A stretch of 45,839 bases of DNA from Bacillota bacterium (GTDB lineage: Bacteria; Bacillota_I; Bacilli_A; Erysipelotrichales; Erysipelotrichaceae): assembly GCA_023249475.1 (NCBI GenBank), contig JAHFCO010000017.1, positions 1 to 45,839 of the forward strand, in the 5' to 3' direction. The position numbers were made by a program, and so were the translations under genes. Of the stretch, positions 1-7,830 are shown in pieces. Each line of letters starts with the position of its first letter. Within the stretch, counting starts at the first letter, position 1. A model generated the notes under the pieces. That model did no database searches. It worked only from the letters and a program-made list of their open reading frames with translations, and had not been told where the DNA came from.

Positions 1-125
1 AGCACCAACCCTGCGATCGGAGCGGCGACGATGGGACGTGTGAAGACTTGCCATGAAGTCAACGTTAAGTCCAAAGCATTCAATAGCCAGTAAACGAATA
101 CAAGTGATAATGCGCTTTGTGCCAT
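1..125 (-). CDS. PTS mannose/fructose/sorbose-family IIC component, N-terminal part
   Basis: Only the first 41 codons lie in the window; the gene runs off the left edge. The peptide starts MAQSALSLVFVYWLLNALDL and continues with a TRPIVAAPIAGLVL stretch. This is the usual start of the integral membrane IIC permease of mannose-class PTS, where an N-terminal helix is followed by a 'RPxVxxPxxGLxLGD' segment. The ATG is preceded by a purine-rich GGAAAGGGAAAG ribosome site. It follows the IIB gene (150-641) by about 24 bases in the order IIA-IIB-IIC, so it is probably co-transcribed. The sugar cannot be read from this fragment, and the matching IID is presumably beyond the edge. Confidence 0.8.
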   Translation of the reverse strand, partial: MAQSALSLVFVYWLLNALDLTLTSWQVFTRPIVAAPIAGLV

Positions 126-149
126 AAAATTTCTTTCCCTTTCCTTTTT

Positions 150-641
150 TTATTTAAAGATACGACTCACATCTTCCGCGGCTTCTTCGGGCGTCGTTTG
201 ATAGATGCACTTCAGGCCGGTCGCGACGAGTTTGCGGAATTCCTCGACTTCCATCTCGTTGCAATAGATGTTTCTGCCGTATGCTTTTCTGGGTTTACCG
301 GGAACATCCGGCGCGATTCGTCCGTAGTTGCCCACATTGATGAACGGGATGTTCTTGACCTGTTCGATGATGGTGACGGCGTCTTTGGGATTGTTGACGA
401 GAATCATGATTTTCAACGAAGCCGCTCGCGGATCGTTGATCAAGGCGATGGATTCATCGATGGTTTTAATGGCGGTCTTGATCCCGGCGGGTGCCGCCAT
501 CATCAACGACTTCTGGATCAATGGATTGGCCGCCGCGGCATCGTTGGCCACGACGATATGGCTGACCCCGGTATGCTTGGACCATTTGATCGCGATCTGT
601 CCGTGGATCAAACGTTCGTCGATTCTGAAGAATGTGATCAT
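150..641 (-). CDS. PTS mannose/fructose/sorbose-family IIB component
   Basis: A cytoplasmic phosphocarrier of 163 residues, the normal length for the sorbose-type IIB family. The N-terminal RIDERLIHGQ motif places the phosphorylated histidine at H13. This residue accepts phosphate from IIA and passes it to the sugar during IIC/IID transport. The central segment FINVGNYGRI also matches the family, where NVGN is near the sugar-phosphate site. It lies 12 bases downstream of the IIA gene and just upstream of IIC. A second, diverged IIB of the same family is encoded at 32375-32857, so the genome has at least two mannose-class transporters. Substrate is unknown. Confidence 0.93.
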   Translation of the reverse strand: MITFFRIDERLIHGQIAIKWSKHTGVSHIVVANDAAAANPLIQKSLMMAAPAGIKTAIKTIDESIALINDPRAASLKIMILVNNPKDAVTIIEQVKNIPFINVGNYGRIAPDVPGKPRKAYGRNIYCNEMEVEEFRKLVATGLKCIYQTTPEEAAEDVSRIFK

Positions 642-653
642 ACTGCCCTCTTT

Positions 654-1064
654 CTAGAAAAAGTCCTCTTGGACGATTTCTGCATGGTCGTGTTTCACCA
701 AACACAATGCGTTTCTGCTCTCTTGTAGGATGGCTTGGATCTCATCTTCGTTCAGATGGGTCTCCCCCGCCACAAGCTCCAACACCACGGCCAGGTTCAC
801 ACCGGCGATCAGATAGGTATCCGCCTGATCGCTATAACGGAAGAGGACTTGGTTGACGCTGCCTCCATAAAGATCCGAAAGCAGGAATTTCTGGTCGTCG
901 CTCGAACAAGCCGCGAAGAAGGCTTCGATCCCGTCTTCCACCCTTGTCTGGTCCAGGTAGGCATCCAAGACCGTGACGTTTTCCGCACTCCCCAATAAAA
1001 TCTCCAGTGAACTCTTCATACCGGACGCCAAGCGTCCGTGTGAAGCGATAAAGAATTTTCGCAT
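654..1064 (-). CDS. PTS mannose-type IIA component
   Basis: A 136-residue EIIA of the mannose class. It begins MRKFFIASHGRLASG with the phosphohistidine at H9, and has the family's SDLYGGSVNQ segment in the middle. The reading frame stays open upstream to 1229, but the start at 1064 is chosen because GGGAGAGACC precedes that ATG directly and the family motif begins there. It is the first gene of the IIA-IIB-IIC operon. Upstream is a 146-base intergenic region rich in CACTTT repeats and a LacI-type palindrome, behind the terminator of the PRD regulator. Control by that neighbouring regulator is likely but inferred. Confidence 0.92.
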   Translation of the reverse strand: MRKFFIASHGRLASGMKSSLEILLGSAENVTVLDAYLDQTRVEDGIEAFFAACSSDDQKFLLSDLYGGSVNQVLFRYSDQADTYLIAGVNLAVVLELVAGETHLNEDEIQAILQESRNALCLVKHDHAEIVQEDFF

Positions 1065-1080
1065 GGTCTCTCCCTTTCGC

Positions 1081-1096
1081 TTGTGAGCGCTCTCAA
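1081..1096. promoter_or_regulatory. LacI/cre-type operator palindrome upstream of the IIA gene
   Basis: The 16-base sequence TTGTGAGCGCTCTCAA is a palindrome with one mismatch per arm around a central GCGC. This is the shape of LacI/GalR-family operators, including catabolite-responsive elements. It lies 17 bases upstream of the IIA start codon. No LacI-family gene is in the window, so a global CcpA-like protein or a distant repressor would be the binder. Confidence 0.55.
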
Positions 1097-1118
1097 ACAT
1101 ACAACTACAGTTTAGTTG

Positions 1119-1175
1119 CACTTTCACTTCTTTTGTATGGAACAATAGAACGAAAAGAAAGTGTAATTTCACTTT
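1119..1175. promoter_or_regulatory. CACTTT repeat cluster, candidate regulator binding region
   Basis: Between the PRD regulator and the IIA gene there is an inverted repeat AAAGTG-N6-CACTTT (1158-1163 and 1170-1175), plus a direct CACTTTCACTT repeat near 1120-1130. Repeated half-sites in front of a PTS operon, next to a DNA-binding PRD regulator gene, suggest activator sites. The promoter itself is not clear; I see no convincing -24/-12 sigma-54 element and only weak -10/-35 matches. Confidence 0.4.
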
Positions 1176-1195
1176 TTTCATCTTATAAGGTGCAA

Positions 1196-1220
1196 TAAAA
1201 AGTCCGAGGTTCACTCGGAC
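1196..1220 (-). terminator. Rho-independent terminator of the PRD regulator gene
   Basis: GTCCGAG (1202-1208) pairs with CTCGGAC (1214-1220) around a five-base loop. On the minus strand the stem is followed by a run of five T. The TGA stop of the upstream regulator gene lies in the loop, so the gene ends inside its own terminator. Confidence 0.8.
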
Positions 1221-3190
1221 GTTAAGCATTCCTTAATCATTTTCTCATAGACTTCTTTTGACGGTTGTCGGATCAACTCATCCAGATTCTCTTTCGAGAT
1301 GACCATCTGCCGACTGATGTTTTCGATCACCTTGGTTTTCTGCTGGGAACCGTCGAAGTCGTGGATGATGACGATGATCGTCTGGACTTCGTGGGCCCCC
1401 CAGAGGCCGTTGTTTTGTAGACTGTAGAGTTCGATGCCTTCTTCTTTCGCCATCCGATACGGAAGGAAGACGGCGACCACGTCCCCGAGTTTATTGTAGG
1501 AGACGAATTTCTCGTTTTCACTCAGCATATCGAAAAGCAAGCTGCTGTAGGTTTCATCCTTGCCGTGTTTATAGGCGATCAGTTTGAAGAATTGGGTCGG
1601 GTTCTCATACTCGAAGTGGCGATAGACCCGGGTCGAGGATGGATCGGGTATCAACTCCTCGAACTGGTAGGCTTTCACCAGCACTTCATCGAAGAGTCTG
1701 TTGAATTGATACGGCCTCGTCACGGTATCGATCAAAATGTATGGAATGTCGTAATAATACGAGAACTCGGGGTCGTTCATGATGACACAGTCATACTCGC
1801 GTTGGTTCAGACCGCGGACTTCATAGAGTTCGACCGGCGTGTTGGTCGCGATCATGTCGGCGAACCGATGGTCGATCCTTTGGATCAGCTGGATCGCCCC
1901 CTGCTTCCCTGCGGAAGACACGGTCAACAGATTCAATTTCCGGATATCGTAGCGGATCGACGCCAACGCGCCGAAAAACCGGAACGATAAACCGATCGAA
2001 CTTCGGACATTCAACCGACAATAGTATTTCTCCTCGATCAGACGCATCGCACTCCGCCCCAGTTCGATCGCTAACGGGGATCCCGCGATTTCGGCGCTCC
2101 GCATGCTCATGCCGATGGATTGTTGCGCGGACTGTCCGTATCGGATCTGGGCGAGCAAGGGTAGGAAGGCCGTGACCAAATCGGTTTTCAGAGTCAGATG
2201 ACAGGTGAAATCGATCGACCATAGCCAGCGTATCCTTTCGACCACTTCATCCGCCAAGATCCTCGCTTCGTCAAGAAACGGCATCCCCTCATGGATGTCG
2301 TCGGTTTTCAGGTCGCGCATGCAATGGAAAAACATCGCGATATGGCAGATTTCATCATCGCACACGTCATATCCCGGAAACGCCTGGAGATTCGCGACGA
2401 CTTTCTTCGCCAAAGGATATTCCACCAAACCCTGCAACTCCTCTTTCAGTTTCTCCTCCAGTCGGATAACATGCCCGTCGCGGATCCGATTGCGCATCAC
2501 GATCAAGTAGAAGGCGAATCGAAGCGTTTCATCGTCGGTCGCCGCCATGCCGCTTTCACGATAGGTCTTCAAGAAATTACGGCGTATCCCTTGTCGTTCC
2601 TCTTCGTCGCATTCCAAAATACGGGCATACTCCGGACTCGAATCGCTGATTTTGATTTGATGATAATGGACGACGACCAACTCCGTCATCGCCAACCGAA
2701 GGTTTTCCTCACTTCCGATGATTCTGACCCCTTTTCCCGCTCTGGAATCGACTTGTAGCCGAAACGAGTTGAAAAAGGATGAAATCGTCTTCATTTCGTT
2801 CTTGATGGATGATCTTGACAGGAACATTCGATCCGCCAGGTCGTCGAGTTTTACATAATCGTCGCTTGCGACCAAGGTCCGTGCGAGAAAAATCGTACGT
2901 GCCAGATGGTCGCTGACAAAGGTCCCCAGCAACATCCGGTTGTACGTCAATTGATCATAGAACGATTTGAACTTCTCCTCATCCAGAATTTTGATCGAAT
3001 ACCCTTGGCTCTTGCGCGATACCAGTTCGGCACCCAGATCAACCAAGCGCTCACGGACTTGGATCATGTCCGACTTCACCGTCCGGGTACTGACGGAAAC
3101 CAAACCCGCCAACATCTCGGATGTCAGCGGCGTCTTGGATTGTGCGAGGTGATAGATGAGTCGCATTTCCCTGCCTTGTTCATCATGCAT
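1211..3190 (-). CDS. PRD-containing transcriptional regulator, BglG/MtlR-like, with degenerate PTS domains
   Basis: A 659-residue multidomain regulator. An N-terminal HTH (about residues 8-60, with VSVSTRTVKSDM) suggests DNA binding rather than RNA antitermination. Two PRD-like domains follow, then a IIB-like domain and a C-terminal IIA-like domain. The phosphorylation sites appear lost. The IIB-like loop reads VSSAGKQGA with no cysteine. The IIA-like domain has AVFLPYR where active homologues have an IPHG-type histidine. The second PRD has VTAFLPLLAQIRYG where HLxP is usual. The start at 3190 is chosen over a GTG at 3226 because GGAGG lies eight bases before the ATG. It is placed directly upstream of the mannose-type PTS operon and probably controls it. 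Confidence 0.8.
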   Translation of the reverse strand: MHDEQGREMRLIYHLAQSKTPLTSEMLAGLVSVSTRTVKSDMIQVRERLVDLGAELVSRKSQGYSIKILDEEKFKSFYDQLTYNRMLLGTFVSDHLARTIFLARTLVASDDYVKLDDLADRMFLSRSSIKNEMKTISSFFNSFRLQVDSRAGKGVRIIGSEENLRLAMTELVVVHYHQIKISDSSPEYARILECDEEERQGIRRNFLKTYRESGMAATDDETLRFAFYLIVMRNRIRDGHVIRLEEKLKEELQGLVEYPLAKKVVANLQAFPGYDVCDDEICHIAMFFHCMRDLKTDDIHEGMPFLDEARILADEVVERIRWLWSIDFTCHLTLKTDLVTAFLPLLAQIRYGQSAQQSIGMSMRSAEIAGSPLAIELGRSAMRLIEEKYYCRLNVRSSIGLSFRFFGALASIRYDIRKLNLLTVSSAGKQGAIQLIQRIDHRFADMIATNTPVELYEVRGLNQREYDCVIMNDPEFSYYYDIPYILIDTVTRPYQFNRLFDEVLVKAYQFEELIPDPSSTRVYRHFEYENPTQFFKLIAYKHGKDETYSSLLFDMLSENEKFVSYNKLGDVVAVFLPYRMAKEEGIELYSLQNNGLWGAHEVQTIIVIIHDFDGSQQKTKVIENISRQMVISKENLDELIRQPSKEVYEKMIKECLTSE

Positions 3191-3252
3191 ACTGAGACCT
3201 CCGCTCTTCCCTTTTTTCACAGTCACTACTATACATACGGTATTTTAAACGG

Positions 3253-4236
3253 TTACTCACGATCCGCCGTGAACTTGATCCCTGCGCTCTTGCGTGCCGC
3301 GCAGAGGACTTCCATGACAGTGCGGATATGGCGGAGTTGCTTGCGATACGTTTCTTCATCCTTCTCGTTGATAACACGTACGATCTCATGCAAGGTGTAG
3401 GTCATGCTTTCATACTCATGGGCTACGGTGATGTCCTTCTTTTCCCCCAGATCCAAGATCACTTTATCGATCCGCGACGCGGTCGGCGAAGCATAGATCG
3501 TCCCCTTCTCCCCTTGGATGGTAATGCGGTTGTCGCAACGGCTGTTCTTGCTTTGGACCAGGCTTGCGATGAAACCGTCATAGATTAAGGTCAGATTCCC
3601 CGAGACATCGATGCTGTTGGGTAGTTTCGAGGCGATATAGGTAATATCATCGGGCATCCCGAACAAGTCCACCATCAGATGGACGCTATAGACTCCCAGG
3701 TCGACCAATGCGCCGCCCGAGTATTCATCCGAGAATACGTTGGGCGTCTTCCCGGCAAGCAGGTCGTTGTATTTGCGGGAGTATTGACTGAAGTTCATCG
3801 TGATCATGCGGACGGGTGCGATGTCGTCCAGGTGGTCGCGGATCACCTGCGTATTGGGAAGGCAGAGGACGCGGTTCATTTCGAACACCATGGTCCGCGT
3901 TTCCTCGGAGATATCGATCAATTCATCGAGTTCTCCAAGATTGGATAAGAAAGGCTTCTCAAGGATCGTGATCTTCTTCGCCCTCAACGCTTTGCTTGCG
4001 TACGCGAAATGCAGGCTGTTGGGCAAGCCGATGTAGACGGCGTCGATCCGCACATCCATCAGCATCCTTTCATACTCCGTAAACGTCAGTTCAACGTCAT
4101 GCTTACGTGCGAATTCCTTCGCCTTGGTTTCATCCCGGCTCTGGATGGCGACGACTTCCATCCCGTCGACGAACTTCGCCCCTTCCGCGAATAATTCGCT
4201 GATCATCCCCGTCCCGACGATACCCACTTTGATCAT
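3253..4236 (-). CDS. Gfo/Idh/MocA family NAD(P)-dependent oxidoreductase
   Basis: A 327-residue cytoplasmic dehydrogenase. The Rossmann GIVGTGMIS motif is at the N-terminus and the family's EKPF motif, containing the catalytic-site lysine, lies near residue 95. A GGALVDLGVYSVHL segment is typical of the C-terminal substrate domain. Family members oxidise or epimerise sugars, inositols and related polyols, and the exact substrate cannot be read from sequence. AGGTGG precedes the ATG. It is 62 bases upstream of the PRD regulator and may share its transcript, which suggests that it acts on the sugar brought in by the mannose-type PTS. Confidence 0.88.
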   Translation of the reverse strand: MIKVGIVGTGMISELFAEGAKFVDGMEVVAIQSRDETKAKEFARKHDVELTFTEYERMLMDVRIDAVYIGLPNSLHFAYASKALRAKKITILEKPFLSNLGELDELIDISEETRTMVFEMNRVLCLPNTQVIRDHLDDIAPVRMITMNFSQYSRKYNDLLAGKTPNVFSDEYSGGALVDLGVYSVHLMVDLFGMPDDITYIASKLPNSIDVSGNLTLIYDGFIASLVQSKNSRCDNRITIQGEKGTIYASPTASRIDKVILDLGEKKDITVAHEYESMTYTLHEIVRVINEKDEETYRKQLRHIRTVMEVLCAARKSAGIKFTADRE

Positions 4237-4338
4237 GGTGCCACCTGTCTTTCTTCATTCAGTGTACCCTTACCTCAAGCGTCTGTAAATCGTAAATCGA
4301 ACAAAATGGTTGGCAATAAGTATGCGAATCGATGAAAA

Positions 4339-4368
4339 TTCGCACTTCGCAAGAATTAGGATTATAAT
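4339..4368 (+). promoter_or_regulatory. Candidate promoter of the AmmeMemoRadiSam operon
   Basis: A perfect TATAAT lies at 4363-4368, with a TTCGCA at 4339-4344 as a partial -35 (18-base spacer). The transcript would start about 20 bases before the ribosome site GGAGGG of the gene at 4396. The rest of the 159-base divergent gap (4237-4395) shows a short direct repeat GTAAATC/GTAAATC near 4285 and nothing else that I recognise. Confidence 0.5.
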
Positions 4369-4395
4369 GAAATCAGATGAAACGGAGGGTTTCAT

Positions 4396-5706
4396 ATGAG
4401 CGTACTCGCTGCATTTGTCCTTCCTCACCCCCCTATCGCCCTGAGTGCCGTCGGCAAAGGGGAAGAAGCGAAAATACAATCGACGATCGAAGGGTTCCGT
4501 CAGGTCGCACGCGAAATCGCGGTGCTTCAACCGGAAACGATCGTCATCAGTTCACCCCATTCCCCCTTGTACGGCGACGCGTTTTTCGTGTCCGACAATC
4601 TGCGGGAACAGGGGGATTTCGGTCGGTTCCGTGCGAAGGAAGTCAAAATCGATGTCAAGACGGATCTCGATTTCGTCCAAGCCTTGAAGCGTAGCAACCG
4701 GAATTTCCTTGTCGGTTCGTCGGAAATTCCAGAGCTGGACCATGGGGTCATGGTTCCTTTGCATTTCATCAAACAAGCCTATCCTGACTTCAAGCTGGTG
4801 CGGATCGGTCTGTCGATGTTGCCGTTCGATACGCATGTGGCCATCGGGAAAACGATCCGCGATGTCGCAGAGTCCTTGGGTCGCCGGATCGTTTTCATCG
4901 CCAGCGGCGATCTATCCCATCGTTTAGCCCACGACGGACCCTACGGTTATGCCAAAGAAGGACCGCGTTTCGACAAGATCATCCAATCGGTGTTGGAAGA
5001 CGGCGATTTCGAGAAACTCCGTTCGATCTCCGCCGGGATGTGCGAACAAGCCGGGGAATGCGGCTACCGTTCGCTGGTCATCCTCTCGGGCGTGGTGGAC
5101 GGCATGGGCTTTTCGGCGAATCTGCATTCCTATGAAGGGACTTTCGGGGTCGGCTATGCGACCGCGAGTTTTCTTCCCAAGTCCATGAAGGCACAGGACC
5201 CGTATCTCCGTTTGGCGAGACTCTCCGTCGAAAACTACGTCCGCAACCAACGCGAAACCGAACTCCCCTTGGATACCCCGGATGAACTCTTGAAGAAACG
5301 GGCGGGTGTGTTCGTCTCTCTCCATCGCCGGGGCCGATTGCGCGGATGCATCGGGACGATCAGTCCGACCCAGTTCTGCGTCGGTAAGGAAGTGCTGCGC
5401 AACGCGGTTTCCGCCTGTAGCGAAGACCCGCGTTTCTATCCCGTTCGACCGGAGGAACTCTCCGAGCTGGTCTATAACGTCGATGTCCTGCTACCTCCCG
5501 AAACGATCCAATACGCGTCGCAGCTGGATGTGAAGAAATACGGCGTCATCGTTTCCAAGGGACACCGTAAAGGCTTATTGTTGCCGGACTTGGACGGGGT
5601 CGACACGATCGCCAAACAAATCGAAATCGCCCTGTCGAAAGGCGGGATCGAGGCCGATGAAGACTATGTCCTTCAACGCTTCGAAGTGGTGCGGCATCAT
5701 GAATGA
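4396..5706 (+). CDS. amrB-amrA: AmmeMemoRadiSam system proteins B and A, fused (Memo/LigB-like plus AMMECR1)
   Basis: A 436-residue fusion. Residues 1 to about 265 form a Memo/LigB-like extradiol dioxygenase-fold domain, with LPHPPIAL, SPHSPLYGD, LDHGVMVPL and SGDLSHRL carrying the histidines usual in the metal site. Residues from about 272 to the end form an AMMECR1 domain, with the diagnostic GRLRGCIGT motif and a DPRFYPVRPEEL segment. In most genomes these are separate parts of a three-part system with a radical SAM enzyme, as here, where the next gene overlaps by eight bases. The biochemical role is not established. The start at 4396 follows an upstream GGAGGG. Confidence 0.9.
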   Translation: MSVLAAFVLPHPPIALSAVGKGEEAKIQSTIEGFRQVAREIAVLQPETIVISSPHSPLYGDAFFVSDNLREQGDFGRFRAKEVKIDVKTDLDFVQALKRSNRNFLVGSSEIPELDHGVMVPLHFIKQAYPDFKLVRIGLSMLPFDTHVAIGKTIRDVAESLGRRIVFIASGDLSHRLAHDGPYGYAKEGPRFDKIIQSVLEDGDFEKLRSISAGMCEQAGECGYRSLVILSGVVDGMGFSANLHSYEGTFGVGYATASFLPKSMKAQDPYLRLARLSVENYVRNQRETELPLDTPDELLKKRAGVFVSLHRRGRLRGCIGTISPTQFCVGKEVLRNAVSACSEDPRFYPVRPEELSELVYNVDVLLPPETIQYASQLDVKKYGVIVSKGHRKGLLLPDLDGVDTIAKQIEIALSKGGIEADEDYVLQRFEVVRHHE

Positions 5707-6523
5707 ATGCACCTTGTGTTTCCATCATTGTCTCCTTTCGGAAAACCAAACCGGGTTTTGTCGGGCACGCAAGAACGTGGACGGAAAGATCGTGCCGGTG
5801 TCCTATGGACACGTCACCTCGGTCGCCCTCGATCCGATCGAGAAAAAACCGCTCCATCGCTTCTACCCCGGAACAAGGATCCTGTCGATCGGAGGGTTCG
5901 GATGCAATCTACGCTGTCCTTTCTGTCAGAACCACGACATTTCGATGGCGGATGAGATCCATGCGAAGACGACGCCCTTGCCGCCTGAACAAGCCCTACG
6001 ACTCGCCCTCAATCTCCTAAACCAAGGCAACATCGGCGTTGCCTACACCTATAACGAACCTTTGATTTCCTACGAATATGTCTATGACACGGCGAAATTG
6101 ATTCATGAGGCGGGTTTGAAGAACGTATTGGTGACCAACGGGACGATCAACGAAGAACCTCTGCGGAAGCTCATGCCCTACATCGACGCCTTGAACGTCG
6201 ACCTGAAGGGATTCACCCAGGATTTCTACGATAAACTGCACGGGGACCTCGCCTCGGTCAAACGGACGATTCAAATCGCCAACGAAAGCGCGCACGTGGA
6301 AATCACGACGCTCATCATCCCCGGGGAAAACGACAGCGAAGAGGACATGGAGAATGAGGCGAAGTGGATCGCGTCCTTGGATCCCGACATCCCCCTCCAT
6401 CTCTCCCGATTCTTCCCCCACTATCATTGGAACGACCGTCCGATCACACCGATCGAAACCCTGCATAAACTGGAAGCGATCGCCAAGAAACACTTGAAAC
6501 ATGTCTATCTGGGGAATGTATGA
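5699..6523 (+). CDS. amrS: AmmeMemoRadiSam system radical SAM enzyme
   Basis: With the start at 5699 the protein has 274 residues. The N-terminus carries a C-x2-C-x3-C-x9-C pattern (C4, C7, C11, C21). The radical SAM cluster motif GCNLRCPFCQN gives C69, C73 and C76. YTYNEPLISYEY and the NVDLKGF segment match the activase-like enzymes of this system. The ATG overlaps the end of the Memo-AMMECR1 gene, suggesting translational coupling; an in-frame ATG at 5657 is the alternative and has a weak GGATCGAGG site. The substrate is unknown for the family. A bidirectional terminator follows at once. Confidence 0.9.
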   Translation: MNECTLCFHHCLLSENQTGFCRARKNVDGKIVPVSYGHVTSVALDPIEKKPLHRFYPGTRILSIGGFGCNLRCPFCQNHDISMADEIHAKTTPLPPEQALRLALNLLNQGNIGVAYTYNEPLISYEYVYDTAKLIHEAGLKNVLVTNGTINEEPLRKLMPYIDALNVDLKGFTQDFYDKLHGDLASVKRTIQIANESAHVEITTLIIPGENDSEEDMENEAKWIASLDPDIPLHLSRFFPHYHWNDRPITPIETLHKLEAIAKKHLKHVYLGNV

Positions 6524-6524
6524 A

Positions 6525-6553
6525 AAAAGGATGTCCGACATGGACATCCTTTT
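6525..6553. terminator. Bidirectional terminator between convergent genes
   Basis: GGATGTCC (6529-6536) pairs with GGACATCC (6542-6549) around a five-base loop, with A-rich sequence before and TTTT after. It sits between the stop of the radical SAM gene and the stop of the nitroreductase gene and can serve both. Confidence 0.8.
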
Positions 6554-6556
6554 CGA

Positions 6557-7156
6557 TTAGGCTTGTACGAGTAAACGTCCGTCGATCGGGAGGAATTCCT
6601 TCTCGCGAAGCGGGGCGACCGGATTCCCGAAGGGCATCTGGGCGACCAGTTTCCAAGTCTCAGGCAGTTCGAACGTCTCTTTCACGTTCTCTTCGATCAA
6701 CTCGTTGTAGTGTTGAAGCGAAGCGCCGATCCCTTGGGTCGCCAATCCGCTCCATACGACATATTGAAGCATGCCGCTGGATTCCGTGGACCAGATCGGG
6801 AAATTATGTTGGTACAGAGGAAAGGCTTCCTGTAGACCCTTGACGACCGCCGTATCCTCGAAGAACAAGACGGTGCCGTAGGCCGCGGCGAACGCGTTGA
6901 TCTTGTCGTCGGTCGGTTTGAAGCTTTCCGCCGGTACGACCTTGCGTAACGCTTCGCGGGTGATCGACCACAAGGTGTCGTGTTTCCCGTTCAGCAACAA
7001 TACGACGCGCGCACTCTGGGAGTTGAACGCGGAAGGCGTATGCAGAACGGCATCTTCAAGCAACGATTGGATCGCTTCATCGGAAACCTGGATTTCCTTG
7101 TTGAGCGCATAGTGGGTACGTCTTGCCTTCAAGACATCGGTGAATTCTTTTTTCAT
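6557..7156 (-). CDS. Nitroreductase family protein
   Basis: A 199-residue FMN-dependent nitroreductase-fold protein. The family's RRTHYALN segment is near the N-terminus, and HTPSAFNSQSARVVLL forms the FMN-binding region. WSGLATQGIGASLQHYN and a final MPFGNP segment match the small YdgI/Frp-like branch. It probably reduces nitro compounds or quinones with NAD(P)H in the cytoplasm. GGAGG precedes the ATG. A near-perfect palindrome overlaps the promoter, so expression is likely repressed and induced by a redox-active compound. It stands alone, convergent with the AmmeMemoRadiSam operon. Confidence 0.9.
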   Translation of the reverse strand: MKKEFTDVLKARRTHYALNKEIQVSDEAIQSLLEDAVLHTPSAFNSQSARVVLLLNGKHDTLWSITREALRKVVPAESFKPTDDKINAFAAAYGTVLFFEDTAVVKGLQEAFPLYQHNFPIWSTESSGMLQYVVWSGLATQGIGASLQHYNELIEENVKETFELPETWKLVAQMPFGNPVAPLREKEFLPIDGRLLVQA

Positions 7157-7185
7157 GGTTTCTCCTCCATCACATACGGATGTTT

Positions 7186-7210
7186 ACTTACTTATTTCTT
7201 GTAAGTAAGT
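7186..7210. promoter_or_regulatory. Palindromic operator of the nitroreductase gene
   Basis: ACTTACTTAT (7186-7195) and GTAAGTAAGT (7201-7210) form a 9-of-10 inverted repeat around a five-base spacer, and each arm repeats TTAC/GTAA internally. A minus-strand TATACT (7207-7212) overlaps it, so a bound protein would block transcription. Winged-helix regulators of the HxlR or MarR type commonly use such sites for nitroreductase genes; the HxlR protein at 41030 is one candidate. Confidence 0.6.
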
Positions 7211-7261
7211 ATATTATTGCATGTGACTTCGCAGAGAACAACGCATATGCCCGAAGAATTT

Positions 7262-7822
7262 TTATCCTTGTTCGACGGGGGTCGGTTTTCCGTCGACCTT
7301 GAAGTATCGAACCGAGAATCCTTCTTCTTCGATGCTAGCATAGTCATGCCCGGCGTCGCTGTTCCAGCACGCCAAGACCGTCAGGATTTCGTCGGATGTG
7401 TTGATCAGCCGATGGGCGACGTCGCCCGGAATATAATGCAGGGAGTTCGGTAAAACCTTCTCCGTCCACCAACGACGGTCGCGATCCATCAGGACAAGCA
7501 AGCCTTCCCCTTTTAGACAGAGGTAGAACTCGGATCGGTTGGATATGGCATGATAATGCCCTTTGGTCATGAAGTATTCCCCGTTGATCGTCCCCGGGTA
7601 GAGATAACTCGTCCCGAACTGAAGCCCGCCTTCGATTTCATCCACCTTCAGCACTTCGACCCGGTAGTTCAATCGATCCAACGTCGCTTGATCGAGTCCT
7701 TCCGTATTCGCATACATGCCCAAGGTATTTGAAATCGTACGTTGCGCACGGGCGATTTCACTATCTTTTCCGGTTATCGCCCCGGATCGAATGTCGTAGG
7801 TCGCTTTGGATAGATTGATCAT
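7262..7822 (-). CDS. Cupin-type glucose-6-phosphate isomerase
   Basis: A 186-residue protein of the archaeal-type cupin phosphoglucose isomerase family. The metal-binding cupin motif is MTKGHYHAISNRSEFY, with H89, H91 and E98 as ligands and H137 in the second motif (IPGDVAHRLINTS). A YPGTINGEYFMTKGHYH context is characteristic of the family. It should interconvert glucose 6-phosphate and fructose 6-phosphate. The ATG at 7822 has AAGGAGA before it; an upstream in-frame start at 7852 has none. It is the last gene of the cellobiose-type PTS cluster, eight bases after a second, longer cupin gene. Confidence 0.85.
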   Translation of the reverse strand: MINLSKATYDIRSGAITGKDSEIARAQRTISNTLGMYANTEGLDQATLDRLNYRVEVLKVDEIEGGLQFGTSYLYPGTINGEYFMTKGHYHAISNRSEFYLCLKGEGLLVLMDRDRRWWTEKVLPNSLHYIPGDVAHRLINTSDEILTVLACWNSDAGHDYASIEEEGFSVRYFKVDGKPTPVEQG

Positions 7823-7830
7823 GTTTCTCC

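Noticed and set aside
1065-1200. Sigma-54 promoter for the mannose-type PTS operon
   Set aside because: Such operons are often sigma-54 dependent with LevR-type regulators, but no GG-N10-GC element is visible and the neighbouring regulator has no AAA+ domain.
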